In this document: piece after piece, positions 7,545 to 16,227 of the stretch | How positions within the stretch are numbered: position 1 is the stretch's first letter | Layout of the letters: the number at the start of each line of letters is the position of its first letter | Assembly (NCBI RefSeq): GCF_000971275.1 | Contig: NZ_LAPV01000011.1 | Span: forward strand, 28,875-92,874 | Direction of reading: 5' to 3' | Length of the DNA: 64,000 bases | Origin: Devosia psychrophila | GTDB taxonomy: Bacteria; Pseudomonadota; Alphaproteobacteria; Rhizobiales; Devosiaceae | The notes under the pieces: generated by a model | Database searches by the model: none | Seen by the model: only the letters and a program-made list of their open reading frames with translations | Told to the model about the DNA's origin: nothing | Translations under genes and position numbers: made by a program

Positions 7545-7630
7545 CTTTCTCCTCGGGCTTGACCCGAGGATCGCTCGTCGTTCGCGCCGGGCTGGTAGTG
7601 GCCCTCGGGTCGAGCCCGATGGAGAAAGGA
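7545..7630. repeat. Two family C hairpins in head-to-head arrangement (copies 4 and 5)
   Basis: Copy 4 pairs CCTCGGG (7551-7557) with CCCGAGG (7563-7569). Copy 5 pairs CCCTCGGG (7602-7609) with CCCGATGG (7615-7622, one mismatch). Outside them, CTTTCT on the left mirrors AGAAAG on the right, so the two units form an inverted pair. They lie about 45 bp downstream of the DEAD-box helicase stop. Confidence 0.7.
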
Positions 7631-7675
7631 AGGGGGTGCGGGCGGCGAGTGGTGCCGCCCGGCCAACTTTGGCTA

Positions 7676-9640
7676 TCAGACCTGTGGCTTGCGCTTGGGC
7701 TTGTGGTCCTTGGGCTTCTTGGCGGCGGGCGGCGCGCCATCGGCAGGCTTGCCGGCCCATTTGGGCTTGCCCTTGTCCTTGGTCGGGGGGGCCTTGCTCA
7801 CCTTGGGGGCGCGCGGCTTGTCGAAATCGGGCTTGGGGGCGTAGGAGGTTGGTGTTTCGGCTGCCGGGTTCCATCCCTCTGTTGCCGGCTCATCGGCGAA
7901 ATCATCGGGGCGCAGGCCGGCGGAGCCGTAGCGGGTCTTGCGATCGGCGCGTTCGGGACGCTGTGCATCGGGATCGAAGCGTTCGACCGGGCCTTCGGGA
8001 CGGCGCTGCGACGGCGGCGGACCGGCGCGGCGTTCGCCGGGACCGTCGACGGCCGAAATGGTGACGCCGCGTTCGCCCGAGCCGTTCTTTTCGACCGACT
8101 TTGCGAAGGCATCGGCCTTCGGGGCAGCGATTTCAAAGATCGATTCGGTGTCGAAAATGCGGATCGAGCCGATGGCGGTCTTGGTGACATTGCCGGCCTT
8201 GCATAGCATGGGCAGCAGCCAGCGCGGCTCGGCCTTATGCTTGCGACCGACGGAAACCTTGAACCAGGTGCCGCCCTCGAAGCGCTCCTTGGTGCGCGGA
8301 TCCTTGTCGCCGGGCTTGTCGAACACCGGAGCGTCCGACACATCCTCGGGGGCCGGACGGGCGGCCATCTGCTGGCGCAGGTAAGCGGCGGCGATGGCCT
8401 CGACGGAATAGCGGGCCATCAGCTGGGAGACGAACTCGGCCTCTTCCTCGGCCACCGGCAGGTTCAGCATCTCGTTGGACAGGATGCTTTCGCGGTAGCG
8501 GGCTTCGATTTCCTCGGCCGAGGGCGGCGCCATCATGGTGACGTCGATCTTGGCAGTCTTGAGGACGCGCTGGGCGACAGCACGACGGTGCATCGGCGCG
8601 ATGATGACGCAGGTGCCCTTGCGCCCTGCCCGGCCGGTGCGACCCGAACGGTGCAGCAGCGTATCGGGATTGGTCGGCAGGTCGGCGTGGATGACGAGGT
8701 CGAGATTGGGCAGATCGATGCCACGGGCGGCAACGTCGGTGGCGACGCAAATGCGGGCACGGCCATCGCGCATGGATTGCAGCGCATTGGTGCGCTCGGC
8801 CTGGGACAGTTCGCCCGACAGGGTGACGACGTCGAAGCCACGGTTATGCAGGCGGGCCGACAGGTGCTTGACGCCCTCACGGGTGGAGGCGAAGACCAGC
8901 GTATTGGCGCTGTCGAAGTAGAGCAGCGTGTTGATGATGGCGTTTTCGCGCTCGGCGGCGGGCACCAGCATCAGCTTGTAGTCGATGTCGCTGTGCTGCT
9001 CGGCGGAGTTGCTGGCCGAAATGCGCAGGGCATTGCGCTGGAAGGTCTTGGCGAGCTGGGCGATCGGCTTCGGCACGGTCGCCGAGAATAGCAGCGTGCG
9101 GCGATCTTCAGGGGCGGCGTCGAGGATGAATTCAAGATCTTCGCGGAAGCCGAGATCGAGCATTTCGTCGGCTTCGTCGAGCACCACGGCGCGGAGGGCC
9201 GACATGTCGAGAGCGCCGCGGGTGATGTGGTCGCGCAGGCGGCCAGGGGTGCCGACGACGATATGGGCACCACGCTCGAGCGCGCGGCGCTCGGCACGGG
9301 CATCCATGCCGCCAACGCAGGAAGCGGTCTTGGCGCCGGTTTCGGCATAGAGCCACTCGAGCTCGCGCTGCACCTGGAGGGCCAGTTCACGGGTCGGTGC
9401 GATCAGCAGCGCAAGCGGCGCGCCGACCGAAGTAAAGCGGTCTTCATCGCCGAGCAGGGTTGGCGCGATGGCCATGCCGAAGGCAACGGTCTTTCCGGAG
9501 CCGGTCTGGGCGGACACCAGCAAATCGCGACCGGAGGTCTGGTCTTCAATGATGGCGGCCTGCACTGGCGTCAGAGTTTCATAGCCTTTGGCGGCAAGAG
9601 CGCGAGCGAGTGGAGCGAGAATAGTATCGGGTAGGGACAT
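7676..9640 (-). CDS. DEAD-box RNA helicase with C-terminal RNA-binding domain
   Basis: A 654-residue ATP-dependent RNA helicase. Motifs in order: Q-motif (YETLTPVQAAII), Walker A AQTGSGKT, PTRELALQV, GTPGRLRDH, VLDEADEML, SAT, then helicase C motifs TLVFASTREGVKHL, ARICVATDVAARGID and HRSGRTGRAGRKG. A DbpA/CsdA-type RNA-binding segment follows (MLCKAGNVTKTAIGSIRIFD), then a long Arg/Lys/Pro-rich tail. Such helicases help ribosome assembly or cold adaptation. I chose the ATG at 9640 (MSLPDT); a start eight codons earlier is possible, and neither has a strong ribosome site. Confidence 0.88.
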   Translation of the reverse strand: MSLPDTILAPLARALAAKGYETLTPVQAAIIEDQTSGRDLLVSAQTGSGKTVAFGMAIAPTLLGDEDRFTSVGAPLALLIAPTRELALQVQRELEWLYAETGAKTASCVGGMDARAERRALERGAHIVVGTPGRLRDHITRGALDMSALRAVVLDEADEMLDLGFREDLEFILDAAPEDRRTLLFSATVPKPIAQLAKTFQRNALRISASNSAEQHSDIDYKLMLVPAAERENAIINTLLYFDSANTLVFASTREGVKHLSARLHNRGFDVVTLSGELSQAERTNALQSMRDGRARICVATDVAARGIDLPNLDLVIHADLPTNPDTLLHRSGRTGRAGRKGTCVIIAPMHRRAVAQRVLKTAKIDVTMMAPPSAEEIEARYRESILSNEMLNLPVAEEEAEFVSQLMARYSVEAIAAAYLRQQMAARPAPEDVSDAPVFDKPGDKDPRTKERFEGGTWFKVSVGRKHKAEPRWLLPMLCKAGNVTKTAIGSIRIFDTESIFEIAAPKADAFAKSVEKNGSGERGVTISAVDGPGERRAGPPPSQRRPEGPVERFDPDAQRPERADRKTRYGSAGLRPDDFADEPATEGWNPAAETPTSYAPKPDFDKPRAPKVSKAPPTKDKGKPKWAGKPADGAPPAAKKPKDHKPKRKPQV

Positions 9641-9781
9641 TTTGGCTTTCTGGACGCCGGCCAAACACTTGGCGTCATTTTCACAATAACGGGCTTCGCC
9701 CTGTGGAGGAGATTGTAAGGTAGAGTTCCCGCCTCTGGCGGGGACGCCGTGCTGTTGGCGGCATCATAGCATAAACGAACG

Positions 9782-9805
9782 AAAAGGCCGCCCCGAAGGC
9801 GGCCT
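9782..9805 (-). terminator. Rho-independent terminator after ndk-tautomerase
   Basis: On the minus strand AGGCCGCC and GGCGGCCT pair (8 bp, 5-base loop) and the stem runs into TTTT. It lies 28 bp after the tautomerase stop and ahead of the helicase gene. Confidence 0.8.
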
Positions 9806-9832
9806 CCACGCATATCTAGCAGATTGCGAGGC

Positions 9833-10018
9833 TTAACGCTCGCTAAAAGGAATGCCGCCCTTGGCTTTGCTGTCCTTGGGGGCCTCGATGATCTGCACCG
9901 TCACATTTTCAGGATCGGTGCCGAAATTCTTCACCACGGCATCCGTGATGTCCTTCATGAGGCCGCGCTTCTGTTCGGAAGTGCGACCCTCCACTGCATA
10001 GACGTAAATTTCAGGCAT
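9833..10018 (-). CDS. 4-oxalocrotonate tautomerase family protein
   Basis: A 61-residue protein with Pro at position 2 ([20 protein letters not shown]); after Met removal this is the catalytic N-terminal proline of the tautomerase superfamily, and the size matches the usual small subunit of a hexamer. The ATG overlaps the ndk stop by one base (TAATG), so it is translationally coupled to ndk. The physiological substrate is unknown; this subgroup is often a promiscuous keto-enol tautomerase. Confidence 0.82.
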   Translation of the reverse strand: MPEIYVYAVEGRTSEQKRGLMKDITDAVVKNFGTDPENVTVQIIEAPKDSKAKGGIPFSER

Positions 10019-10440
10019 TAGCCAACGAGCTCGTCGTCGGAAAAGAAATACTTGATCTCTTCGGCAGCGGTTTCGGGAGCGTCCGAACCGTGGACCGAGT
10101 TTTCGCCGATCGAGAGAGCGAATTCCTTGCGGATGGTGCCTTCTACCGCGTTTGCCGGGTTGGTCGCGCCCATGACTTCACGGTTCTTGAGGATGGCGCC
10201 TTCGCCTTCCAGAACCTGCAGCACGACGGGCGAAGCGATCATCTGCTCGACCAGTTCGCCGAAGAACGGGCGTTCCTTGTGGACCGCGTAGAAGCCTTCG
10301 GCCTGGGCGCGCGTCATCTGGATCTTCTTGAGGGCGATCACGGTCAGACCGGCTTCCTCGAACTTGGTGACGATCTTGCCGATGAGGTTACGACGGACGG
10401 CATCGGGCTTGATGATGGAGAAAGTGCGTTCGAGCGCCAT
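10018..10440 (-). CDS. ndk: Nucleoside diphosphate kinase
   Basis: A 140-residue enzyme, the usual length, transferring phosphate from ATP to nucleoside diphosphates through a phospho-His. It begins [20 protein letters not shown] and contains the ATP/substrate loop [18 protein letters not shown] and the catalytic NSVHGSD motif. The ATG at 10440 has AAGGA about 9 bases upstream. It supplies NTPs in parallel with gmk elsewhere in the window. The short downstream tautomerase gene is coupled to it, and both end at the terminator at 9782-9805. Confidence 0.95.
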   Translation of the reverse strand: MALERTFSIIKPDAVRRNLIGKIVTKFEEAGLTVIALKKIQMTRAQAEGFYAVHKERPFFGELVEQMIASPVVLQVLEGEGAILKNREVMGATNPANAVEGTIRKEFALSIGENSVHGSDAPETAAEEIKYFFSDDELVG

Positions 10441-10570
10441 GAGGGTCGATCCTTGAATGGGTCTGTTGGAAAGGTGGCGCCTTGTAGCGGCGAACTGCGA
10501 CGGAGACAAGACTGTGCGCACCGTAGCAAGGCGGCGCGCACCATACTGGTTAAGTCCGCAGTGATGACCG

Positions 10571-10927
10571 CTATTGTGGGGTCAGCGTCTCGGTGCCGGC
10601 GCCATCTTGACCCGCAACGGTCCAAGAGCCAATCATCGAGCCGTCCTCTAAGATTTCATAGATCAGCAGGCCAAGATTGTCGCCCTGGAAATGTGCTGCA
10701 GCAAACGCAATGCCGTCGCGCATGCAGATGCCACTCGACGTGATTTTGCCAGTGGTCCATTCGATGGCACAGGTGGTTTCGCTGAGCCCGGTGATCTCGG
10801 CAGTGCCGGTATATTGCGACCCATCGAGATTGGTACCGGTGACACCGTAGGTGCCTCCGATATCCTGTGCCGTGGCAGCTGCGGTTATTGCCAGTATCAA
10901 ACCTGCAGAAAGAACAATCAGACGCAT
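10571..10927 (-). CDS. Secreted uncharacterised protein
   Basis: A 118-residue protein with a clear signal peptide ([20 protein letters not shown], likely cleaved before QDIGG). The mature part is a small beta-rich domain with a Cys pair (TTCAIEW and SGICMRD) and ends [20 protein letters not shown]. Similar short periplasmic proteins of unknown role occur in Hyphomicrobiales. The gene starts at an ATG preceded by GGAGGGTAATAA. It stands alone upstream of ndk. Confidence 0.75.
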   Translation of the reverse strand: MRLIVLSAGLILAITAAATAQDIGGTYGVTGTNLDGSQYTGTAEITGLSETTCAIEWTTGKITSSGICMRDGIAFAAAHFQGDNLGLLIYEILEDGSMIGSWTVAGQDGAGTETLTPQ

Positions 10928-11345
10928 TTATTACCCTCCAAAATGCCGATGCTTCGACACTTTGAATATCGGACGAAAAATAGCAATGGTACCAGGACTA
11001 GTTTTTTCCAGGGCGCTAACGCGACACTAGAAAGTCATCGTCGACCGCCATGATGCCAGCCTACCCGACGCTGATTTCAGCGGCCCCGAAGGGTGGGGAA
11101 GCTGCGCGGTCTGGCAAGTGGCACGCCAGAGGTCGCGAGGGTCAAGTCATCATCCTTTGCGTTCCGGACAGTCGAAATCGTGCGCCGGGACAATTATGCT
11201 AGCGCGACAAAGAGGCACCTATGCAGCATGGGACGGTTGCCATGCGGGGCCGTTGACACTATCGAACGGCAAAGCCTTTTTCGGGCGTCTTGCCGTGGTG
11301 GCGCCATTGCCATGCGGTCCTGCCCTCTCCACAGATTGCCGCACC
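10928..11345. other. Intergenic spacer between divergent genes
   Basis: 418 bp with no supported gene. A TTGACA hexamer occurs at 11253-11258, about 90 bp before the ABC-F start, but no good -10 follows at 16-18 bp, so I do not call a promoter. An open frame continues upstream of the ABC-F ATG but lacks family similarity. Confidence 0.4.
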
Positions 11346-13214
11346 ATGCTGACCATCAACAATCTCACCTATCGCATCCAGGGCCGGGAGCTGTTCGAGG
11401 ATGCGTCCGTGGTGCTGCCGACCGGCTCCAAGACCGGCTTCGTCGGTAAGAACGGCACGGGCAAGACCACGCTGTTCCACCTGATCCAGGGGCATATCTC
11501 GCTGGATTCAGGGTCGTTCGACCTCAACAAGAAAGCACGTATCGGCGCGGTGGCGCAGGAAGCGCCGGCTGGCAACGAGAGCGTGCTGGACGTGGTGCTG
11601 GCCGCCGACAAGGAGCGCACCGCGCTTTTGGCCGAAGCCGAGACCGCCGAAGACCCGAACCGGATCAGCGATATCTATACGCGGCTGTCCGATATCGACG
11701 CCTATTCGGCCGAAGCGCGTGCTTCGTCCATTCTGAAGGGCCTCGGCTTCGAGCAGGACCGGCAGAATTCGCCGACCCATGAACTGTCGGGCGGCTGGCG
11801 CATGCGCGTGGCGCTGGCGGGCGTGCTGTTCAGCCAGCCCGACCTGCTGCTGCTCGACGAGCCGACCAACTATCTCGATCTGGAAGGCACGCTGTGGCTG
11901 GAGAAGTATCTCGCCACCTATCCCTACACAGTGTTCATGATCAGCCATGATCGCGACCTGCTGAACAAGTCGGTCAGCTCGATAATCCATCTCGAACATA
12001 AGAAATTCACCTTTTACAAGGGTAATTACGACACGTTCGAAAACACGCGTCGGATGCAGATGGAGCTGAACAACAAGGGCCGCGACAAGGCACTTGACCA
12101 GGTCGCGCATTTGCAGAAGTTCGTCGATCGCTTCAAGGCCAAGGCCAGCAAAGCCAAGCAGGCGCAGTCGCGCATGAAAATGATCGAGAAGCTGCGGCCG
12201 CCTGCAGCGATGTTCGACGAATATTCGGCGCCGTTCACCTTCCAGCAGCCCAAGGCCGAGGCGGCGACGCCGATGCTTTCGCTGGACAGCGTGTCGGCCG
12301 GCTATGGCGACCGGACCATCTTGCGCAACATCAACATGCGCATCGACCCCGAAGATCGCATTGCGCTGATCGGCGTCAACGGCAATGGCAAGTCGACCTT
12401 TGCCAAGCTTTTGGCAGGCGATATCGAGCCGATGAGCGGCACGTTGCGCAAGGGCAAGAAGCTGGAAATCGCGCATTTTGCGCAGCACCAGATGGACAAG
12501 CTCAAGCCTGAATGGACCCCGTTCGAGCATGTGGTCGATATGATGCCGACCGATAGCGAAGCCAAGCGCCGCTCGCGACTGAGCCAGATGGGCCTGACCA
12601 AGTCGCGGATGGATACGCTGGCCAAGAACCTGTCGGGCGGCGAGCGCGCCCGCCTGCTGATGGGCCTGATTACCTTCAGCGGCCCAGGAATGATGATCCT
12701 TGACGAGCCGACCAACCATCTCGATATCGACAGTCGCGATGCGCTGGTGCATGCGCTCAACGATTATGAGGGCGCCGTGCTGATCATCAGCCATGATCGC
12801 CATTTGATCGAAGCGACCTGTGACACGCTGTGGATCGCCGAAGGCGGTGGCATACGCGTGCTGGACGAAGACTTAGACAGCTACCAGCGCAGCATTACCT
12901 CCAACAAGGAGGGCAAGGGCGGCGGTGGCGGCAAGGGTGGCAACAAGCTGAGCAAGCATGAAGCTGCGGCCAAGCGAGCGGAGGTCGCCCCGTTGAAGGC
13001 CAACATCAAGGACGCCGAGGCCAAGATCGCGCGGCTCAAGACCGAGATCGGCAAGGTCGATGCGCAGCTCGACGATCCCAAGGTATATAATGGTGCGCCT
13101 GACCGGATGATCACGCTGGGCAAGGACAAGGCACGTTTCACTGCGGATCTCGAGAAGCAGGAAGAGCAGTGGCTGGCGCTGAGTGCCGAGCTGGAAGCCG
13201 CGGAAAAAGCATGA
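11346..13214 (+). CDS. ABC-F family ATPase (ribosome-associated type)
   Basis: A 622-residue protein with two ABC domains and no membrane part. Walker A motifs are GKNGTGKT (residues 34-41) and GVNGNGKS; signatures are LSGGW and LSGGE; Walker B/DEPTN appears twice (LLLLDEPTNYLDL and MILDEPTNHLDI). The linker between domains (MQMELNNKGRDKALDQVAHL) and a Lys/Glu-rich coiled-coil tail (KANIKDAEAKIARLKTEIGK) fit the ABC-F group that acts on translating ribosomes. I chose the ATG at 11346 because the fold begins there (MLTINNLTYRIQGREL). The cupin gene overlaps its stop by 4 bp. Confidence 0.88.
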   Translation: MLTINNLTYRIQGRELFEDASVVLPTGSKTGFVGKNGTGKTTLFHLIQGHISLDSGSFDLNKKARIGAVAQEAPAGNESVLDVVLAADKERTALLAEAETAEDPNRISDIYTRLSDIDAYSAEARASSILKGLGFEQDRQNSPTHELSGGWRMRVALAGVLFSQPDLLLLDEPTNYLDLEGTLWLEKYLATYPYTVFMISHDRDLLNKSVSSIIHLEHKKFTFYKGNYDTFENTRRMQMELNNKGRDKALDQVAHLQKFVDRFKAKASKAKQAQSRMKMIEKLRPPAAMFDEYSAPFTFQQPKAEAATPMLSLDSVSAGYGDRTILRNINMRIDPEDRIALIGVNGNGKSTFAKLLAGDIEPMSGTLRKGKKLEIAHFAQHQMDKLKPEWTPFEHVVDMMPTDSEAKRRSRLSQMGLTKSRMDTLAKNLSGGERARLLMGLITFSGPGMMILDEPTNHLDIDSRDALVHALNDYEGAVLIISHDRHLIEATCDTLWIAEGGGIRVLDEDLDSYQRSITSNKEGKGGGGGKGGNKLSKHEAAAKRAEVAPLKANIKDAEAKIARLKTEIGKVDAQLDDPKVYNGAPDRMITLGKDKARFTADLEKQEEQWLALSAELEAAEKA

Positions 13215-13663
13215 GCGAGCTGAGCGCCGAGGACGTCGTTGCGGCGCTCCGGATGCAGCGGCATCCCGAGAGCGGCTGGTATGTGCAGTCGTTCAAGGAT
13301 GAGGACAAGGTCGATGACCGCGCTTGGTCGACGGCCATTTATTACCTGCTGCAGGCGGGTGATGTTTCGCACTGGCATCGCGTCGATGCCGTCGAAGTGT
13401 GGCACTGGTATGCGGGCGCGGCGCTGAAGCTTTCGATCTCCGACGGCCAGACCGTCGATTTGCACATGCTGGGCAATGACCTCATCGTCGGGCAGCGCCC
13501 CCAGATCATGGTGCCGCGCCGGGTCTGGCAATCGGCGGTCAGCACCGGTGCCTGGACGCTGGTGGGCTGCACGGTAGCGCCCGGCTTCCGCTTTTTGGGC
13601 TTTGAACTGGCCGCTCCGGACTGGGCACCCGGCGCTAACCAAGATCGCAATTCCGCCGATTGA
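13211..13663 (+). CDS. Cupin domain protein, DUF985 (YML079-like)
   Basis: A 150-residue single cupin. The segment RMQRHPESGWYVQSFKDED opens the domain, and SHWHRVDAVEVWHWYAG followed by LGNDLIVGQRPQIMVPRRVW carries the two cupin motifs. Members bind small ligands; no enzymatic activity is established for most. The ATGA overlap with the ABC-F gene shows translational coupling. The stop is followed closely by the DUF4344 gene. Confidence 0.82.
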   Translation: MSELSAEDVVAALRMQRHPESGWYVQSFKDEDKVDDRAWSTAIYYLLQAGDVSHWHRVDAVEVWHWYAGAALKLSISDGQTVDLHMLGNDLIVGQRPQIMVPRRVWQSAVSTGAWTLVGCTVAPGFRFLGFELAAPDWAPGANQDRNSAD

Positions 13664-13720
13664 CACGGGCCGCGGCTTGTCATTCTCATGGGCGCCACGA
13701 AGATCGGCCGAAGGCGCGCG

Positions 13721-14566
13721 ATGTCGTTGTTGAAGAAGCTGGTTTTGATCGCGGCGATTGGCCTGTCTCTGTTGGCCGGCGCTGTGCAGGCGCAGGAACT
13801 CACCAAGCATCAGCGGGCCGAGCAGCGGCGGTTTGCCTATAATAACAGCCTGTTCGTGCTCTATCACGAGGTCGGGCACCTGCTGTTCCACAAACTGGAA
13901 CTGCCTGTGCTGGGGCGCGAGGAGGATGCCGCCGACAATGTGGCGACGTGGACGCTGCTGCGCCAGGGCACGCCAAAAGCCGACCAGGCGCTGAAGGACG
14001 CGGCGCGCGGCTGGATCCTGTCCGGCATTGCCTACAATAGCGGTGGCACGGAGGGCGACTATGCGGCCGCCCATAGCCTCGACAAGCAGCGCGCCTATCA
14101 GATCGTCTGCCTGATGATCGGCATGGATGCGACTGCGTTCCGGCCGGTGGCCAATGAATACCGGCTGGATAGCGACCGGCAGAAAAGCTGCCAACTGGAC
14201 TATGACATGATCGACCGCTCTCTGGATGGCCTGCTGGCCAACCGCGGCGTCGGCAAGAAGCACCGCGGTACAGAGGTCGTCGTGACCTATCACAATGTGA
14301 GCGGACAGCTGAAAGTGGCGGCAGATGCGTTCAAGGCCAGCGGCGTGTTCGACCAGGTAGCCGAGGAGCTACGGACCCGTTATCGCCTGAGCGAGACAGT
14401 CCGGTTCAATGCCAAGCGCTGCGGCGAGGCAAATGCTTTCTATGACCCGGACACCGTCGAGGTCATCTTTTGCTATGAACTGATGCAGGACTATATGGAT
14501 CTGTACTCCAATAACCTGGAGCAGACGGCTATGCCGGCGCCGGGCGGCAAACAAAAAAACAACTAA
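13721..14566 (+). CDS. DUF4344 putative secreted metallopeptidase, copy 1
   Basis: A 281-residue exported protein: a hydrophobic signal peptide ends near AGAVQAQ. HEVGH at residues 49-53 is a zinc HExxH motif; the conserved EEDAAD at 67-72 probably contributes a further ligand or structural site. Conserved Cys residues (QKSCQLDY, CGEANAFYDP, VIFCYEL) suggest disulfides in the periplasm. The domain is annotated in databases as a putative metallopeptidase, with substrates unknown. ATG at 13721 follows AAGG; a start 33 bases earlier is possible. A paralog follows 63 bp downstream. Confidence 0.8.
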   Translation: MSLLKKLVLIAAIGLSLLAGAVQAQELTKHQRAEQRRFAYNNSLFVLYHEVGHLLFHKLELPVLGREEDAADNVATWTLLRQGTPKADQALKDAARGWILSGIAYNSGGTEGDYAAAHSLDKQRAYQIVCLMIGMDATAFRPVANEYRLDSDRQKSCQLDYDMIDRSLDGLLANRGVGKKHRGTEVVVTYHNVSGQLKVAADAFKASGVFDQVAEELRTRYRLSETVRFNAKRCGEANAFYDPDTVEVIFCYELMQDYMDLYSNNLEQTAMPAPGGKQKNN

Positions 14567-14629
14567 GCCATGATGTTTGTGTGATTAGATAAGTGCTGCG
14601 GCGAGGGGCCGCCGTCTCTGGAGATTATC

Positions 14630-15451
14630 TTGCGCGTTTCGTCACTCATTCTAGCCGCCCTGGCCTTCGCCATGGCGCCCGCCTCCCTTGTCGTTGCCCA
14701 GGATGACATCCCCGACAAGGATCTGGTCGCCGCCGTCGATTTCGCCATGCATGACGCGACGTTCACGCTGTATCACGAGATCGGCCACATGCTGGTCGGC
14801 GAGCTGGGCATTCCGGTGTTGGGCAAGGAAGAAGACGCGGCGGATGCGCTGGCGACGATCATGTTGCTGACCGACGACGAGGACGACGACAGCTATAATG
14901 CGCTCGTGGACGCCTCGGACGGCTGGTATTTCAATGCCGTGAAATCTACCGGGTCGGGCGTCGAGGACTTTTCATATTATGACGAGCATAGCCTCGATAT
15001 TCAGCGCGCCTATGCCATGGTCTGCCTGATGGTGGGCAAGGACCCCGAAGCCTTCGCGCAGACCGCGGAGGCCTATGATCTTGACCAGGATCGGGTGGAT
15101 GGCTGCGCCTATACCTATGCCCAGGCATTTTCGTCGTGGACCTCCCTGCTCGAACCGCATGCTGTAGCCGAGGAGCAGGGCGCAGAAATCAGCGTGGTCT
15201 ACGAGGACGCGGGCGACTACGATTCCTTTGCCGAAATGCTCAAGCAGCGCGAGGTGCTGGAACGCGCTGCGGCCCTGGTGACGAGCCGCTACGTGCTGCC
15301 CGGCCCTGTGACCTTCAAGGCTACGCTATGCGGCGAGGCCAATGCCTATTACAGCCCCAGCGAGGGCGAGATCACCTATTGCTATGAACTGGCCTCGGAC
15401 ATGTTCCAGCTTTATCTGGTCGATATTCTTGGCCATACACTTGAAGAATAG
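14630..15451 (+). CDS. DUF4344 putative secreted metallopeptidase, copy 2
   Basis: A 273-residue paralog of the preceding gene. It has a signal peptide (MRVSSLILAALAFAMAPASL, cleavage near VVAQ), HEIGH at residues 49-53 and EEDAAD at 67-72, the same positions as in copy 1. The C-terminal CGEANAYYSP and EITYCYEL match copy 1. Acidic insertions (TDDEDDDSYNALVDASDG) distinguish it. The start is TTG at 14630, with GGAG seven bases upstream. The pair looks like an old tandem duplication. Confidence 0.8.
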   Translation: MRVSSLILAALAFAMAPASLVVAQDDIPDKDLVAAVDFAMHDATFTLYHEIGHMLVGELGIPVLGKEEDAADALATIMLLTDDEDDDSYNALVDASDGWYFNAVKSTGSGVEDFSYYDEHSLDIQRAYAMVCLMVGKDPEAFAQTAEAYDLDQDRVDGCAYTYAQAFSSWTSLLEPHAVAEEQGAEISVVYEDAGDYDSFAEMLKQREVLERAAALVTSRYVLPGPVTFKATLCGEANAYYSPSEGEITYCYELASDMFQLYLVDILGHTLEE

Positions 15452-15465
15452 AATGAAGAATAGAC

Positions 15466-15491
15466 CGGGCGGCATCAAGCCGAGCCGCCCG
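15466..15491. terminator. Hairpin after the DUF4344 pair
   Basis: CGGGCGGC (15466-15473) and GCCGCCCG (15484-15491) pair over 8 bp with a 10-base loop. No T-run follows on the plus strand, so termination strength is uncertain. It lies in the convergent spacer before the YitT stop at 15610. Confidence 0.45.
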
Positions 15492-15609
15492 CCGCGCCCA
15501 ATCGGGCAGTGATCCGAGGGCGTTCACCACTCATGCCGTGTTGAATGTGACCCGCAGACCAAGTCCGCGGGTAGGCAGGTGACGCGGCGTTGACACGCCA
15601 CTTCGCAGG

Positions 15610-16227
15610 CTAACTGAAGCCGACGTAGCGGCCGGGCTTGTGGTTGGTGGCGATGATCATGTTGAGCACCAGGGCGCCGAGGATCGAGTAAAGCACACGA
15701 TCCAGCGGCAGCACGAAAAAGGCCGCGGCGAGGATCACGGCGTCAACACCAAGCTGGAAGTAGCCGGCGCGAATGCCGAAATTCTCCTGCAGATACAGCG
15801 CCAGAATGTTGATGCCGCCGACGCTGGCCTTGTGTCGAGCCAGCGACAGAATGCCCAGGCCGATCAGCCCGCCGCCAAGCAATGCCGCGAACAGCGGGTG
15901 AATGCTGGAAATGTCCATCCAGCCGGGAATGTGCGCCGTGAAGTAGGACACCAGGCCGACGCCGATGAAGGTTTTGATGGCAAAGGGCCAGCCCATGCGC
16001 AGCAGGGCCAGAGCATAGAAGGGCAAGTTGATGGCGAAGAACAGCCAGCCGAAGGGAACGCCGGTTCCATATTGCAGCAGCAGGGCAAGGCCGGCGGTAC
16101 TGCCGGTGGTCAGCGTCGCTTCGGCGTAGAGTACGACGCCGAACGACACAAGCATGGTCCCGATCAGGATGGCGAACAGGTCTTCGGGCATTGTATGCCG
16201 GCTGGGCGTTGCGAGTTCGGTCGTCAT
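15610..16227 (-). CDS. YitT family membrane protein
   Basis: A 205-residue membrane protein with about five hydrophobic helices (LFAILIGTMLVSFGVVLYAE, FGWLFFAINLPFYALALL, PLFAALLGGGLIGLGILSL). The motif TGSTAGLALLLQYGTGVPFG and the GGINILALYLQE stretch are typical of the YitT/DUF161 family. Function is not established for the family. The ATG at 16227 overlaps the holC stop (ATGA), indicating coupling to holC, and the C-terminal DUF2179 domain of longer family members is absent. Confidence 0.82.
   Translation of the reverse strand: MTTELATPSRHTMPEDLFAILIGTMLVSFGVVLYAEATLTTGSTAGLALLLQYGTGVPFGWLFFAINLPFYALALLRMGWPFAIKTFIGVGLVSYFTAHIPGWMDISSIHPLFAALLGGGLIGLGILSLARHKASVGGINILALYLQENFGIRAGYFQLGVDAVILAAAFFVLPLDRVLYSILGALVLNMIIATNHKPGRYVGFS

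Larger units (their letters stand above)
7350..7675. other. Repeat-filled intergenic region between two minus-strand genes
   Basis: This spacer of 326 bp holds a REP-like palindrome at 7379-7409, three family C hairpins, and a 22-bp imperfect direct repeat (7397-7418 and 7498-7519, CTCACCATGAGGTCTTAGCG versus CTCACAGTGAGGTCTTAGTG). No gene is supported. Confidence 0.6.

Noticed and set aside
3921..7630. Possible CRISPR array from repeated hairpins
   Set aside because: The units are irregularly spaced, lack uniform spacers and there are no cas genes.
11253..11258. TTGACA as the -35 of the ABC-F promoter
   Set aside because: No -10-like hexamer is found at the right distance.
11508..12803. 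A 431-residue minus-strand frame
   Set aside because: It is antisense to the ABC-F gene with both Walker motifs intact.
12881..14293. A 470-residue open frame on the minus strand
   Set aside because: It runs across the ABC-F, cupin and DUF4344 genes, which have strong family motifs on the other strand. High GC produces long antisense frames.
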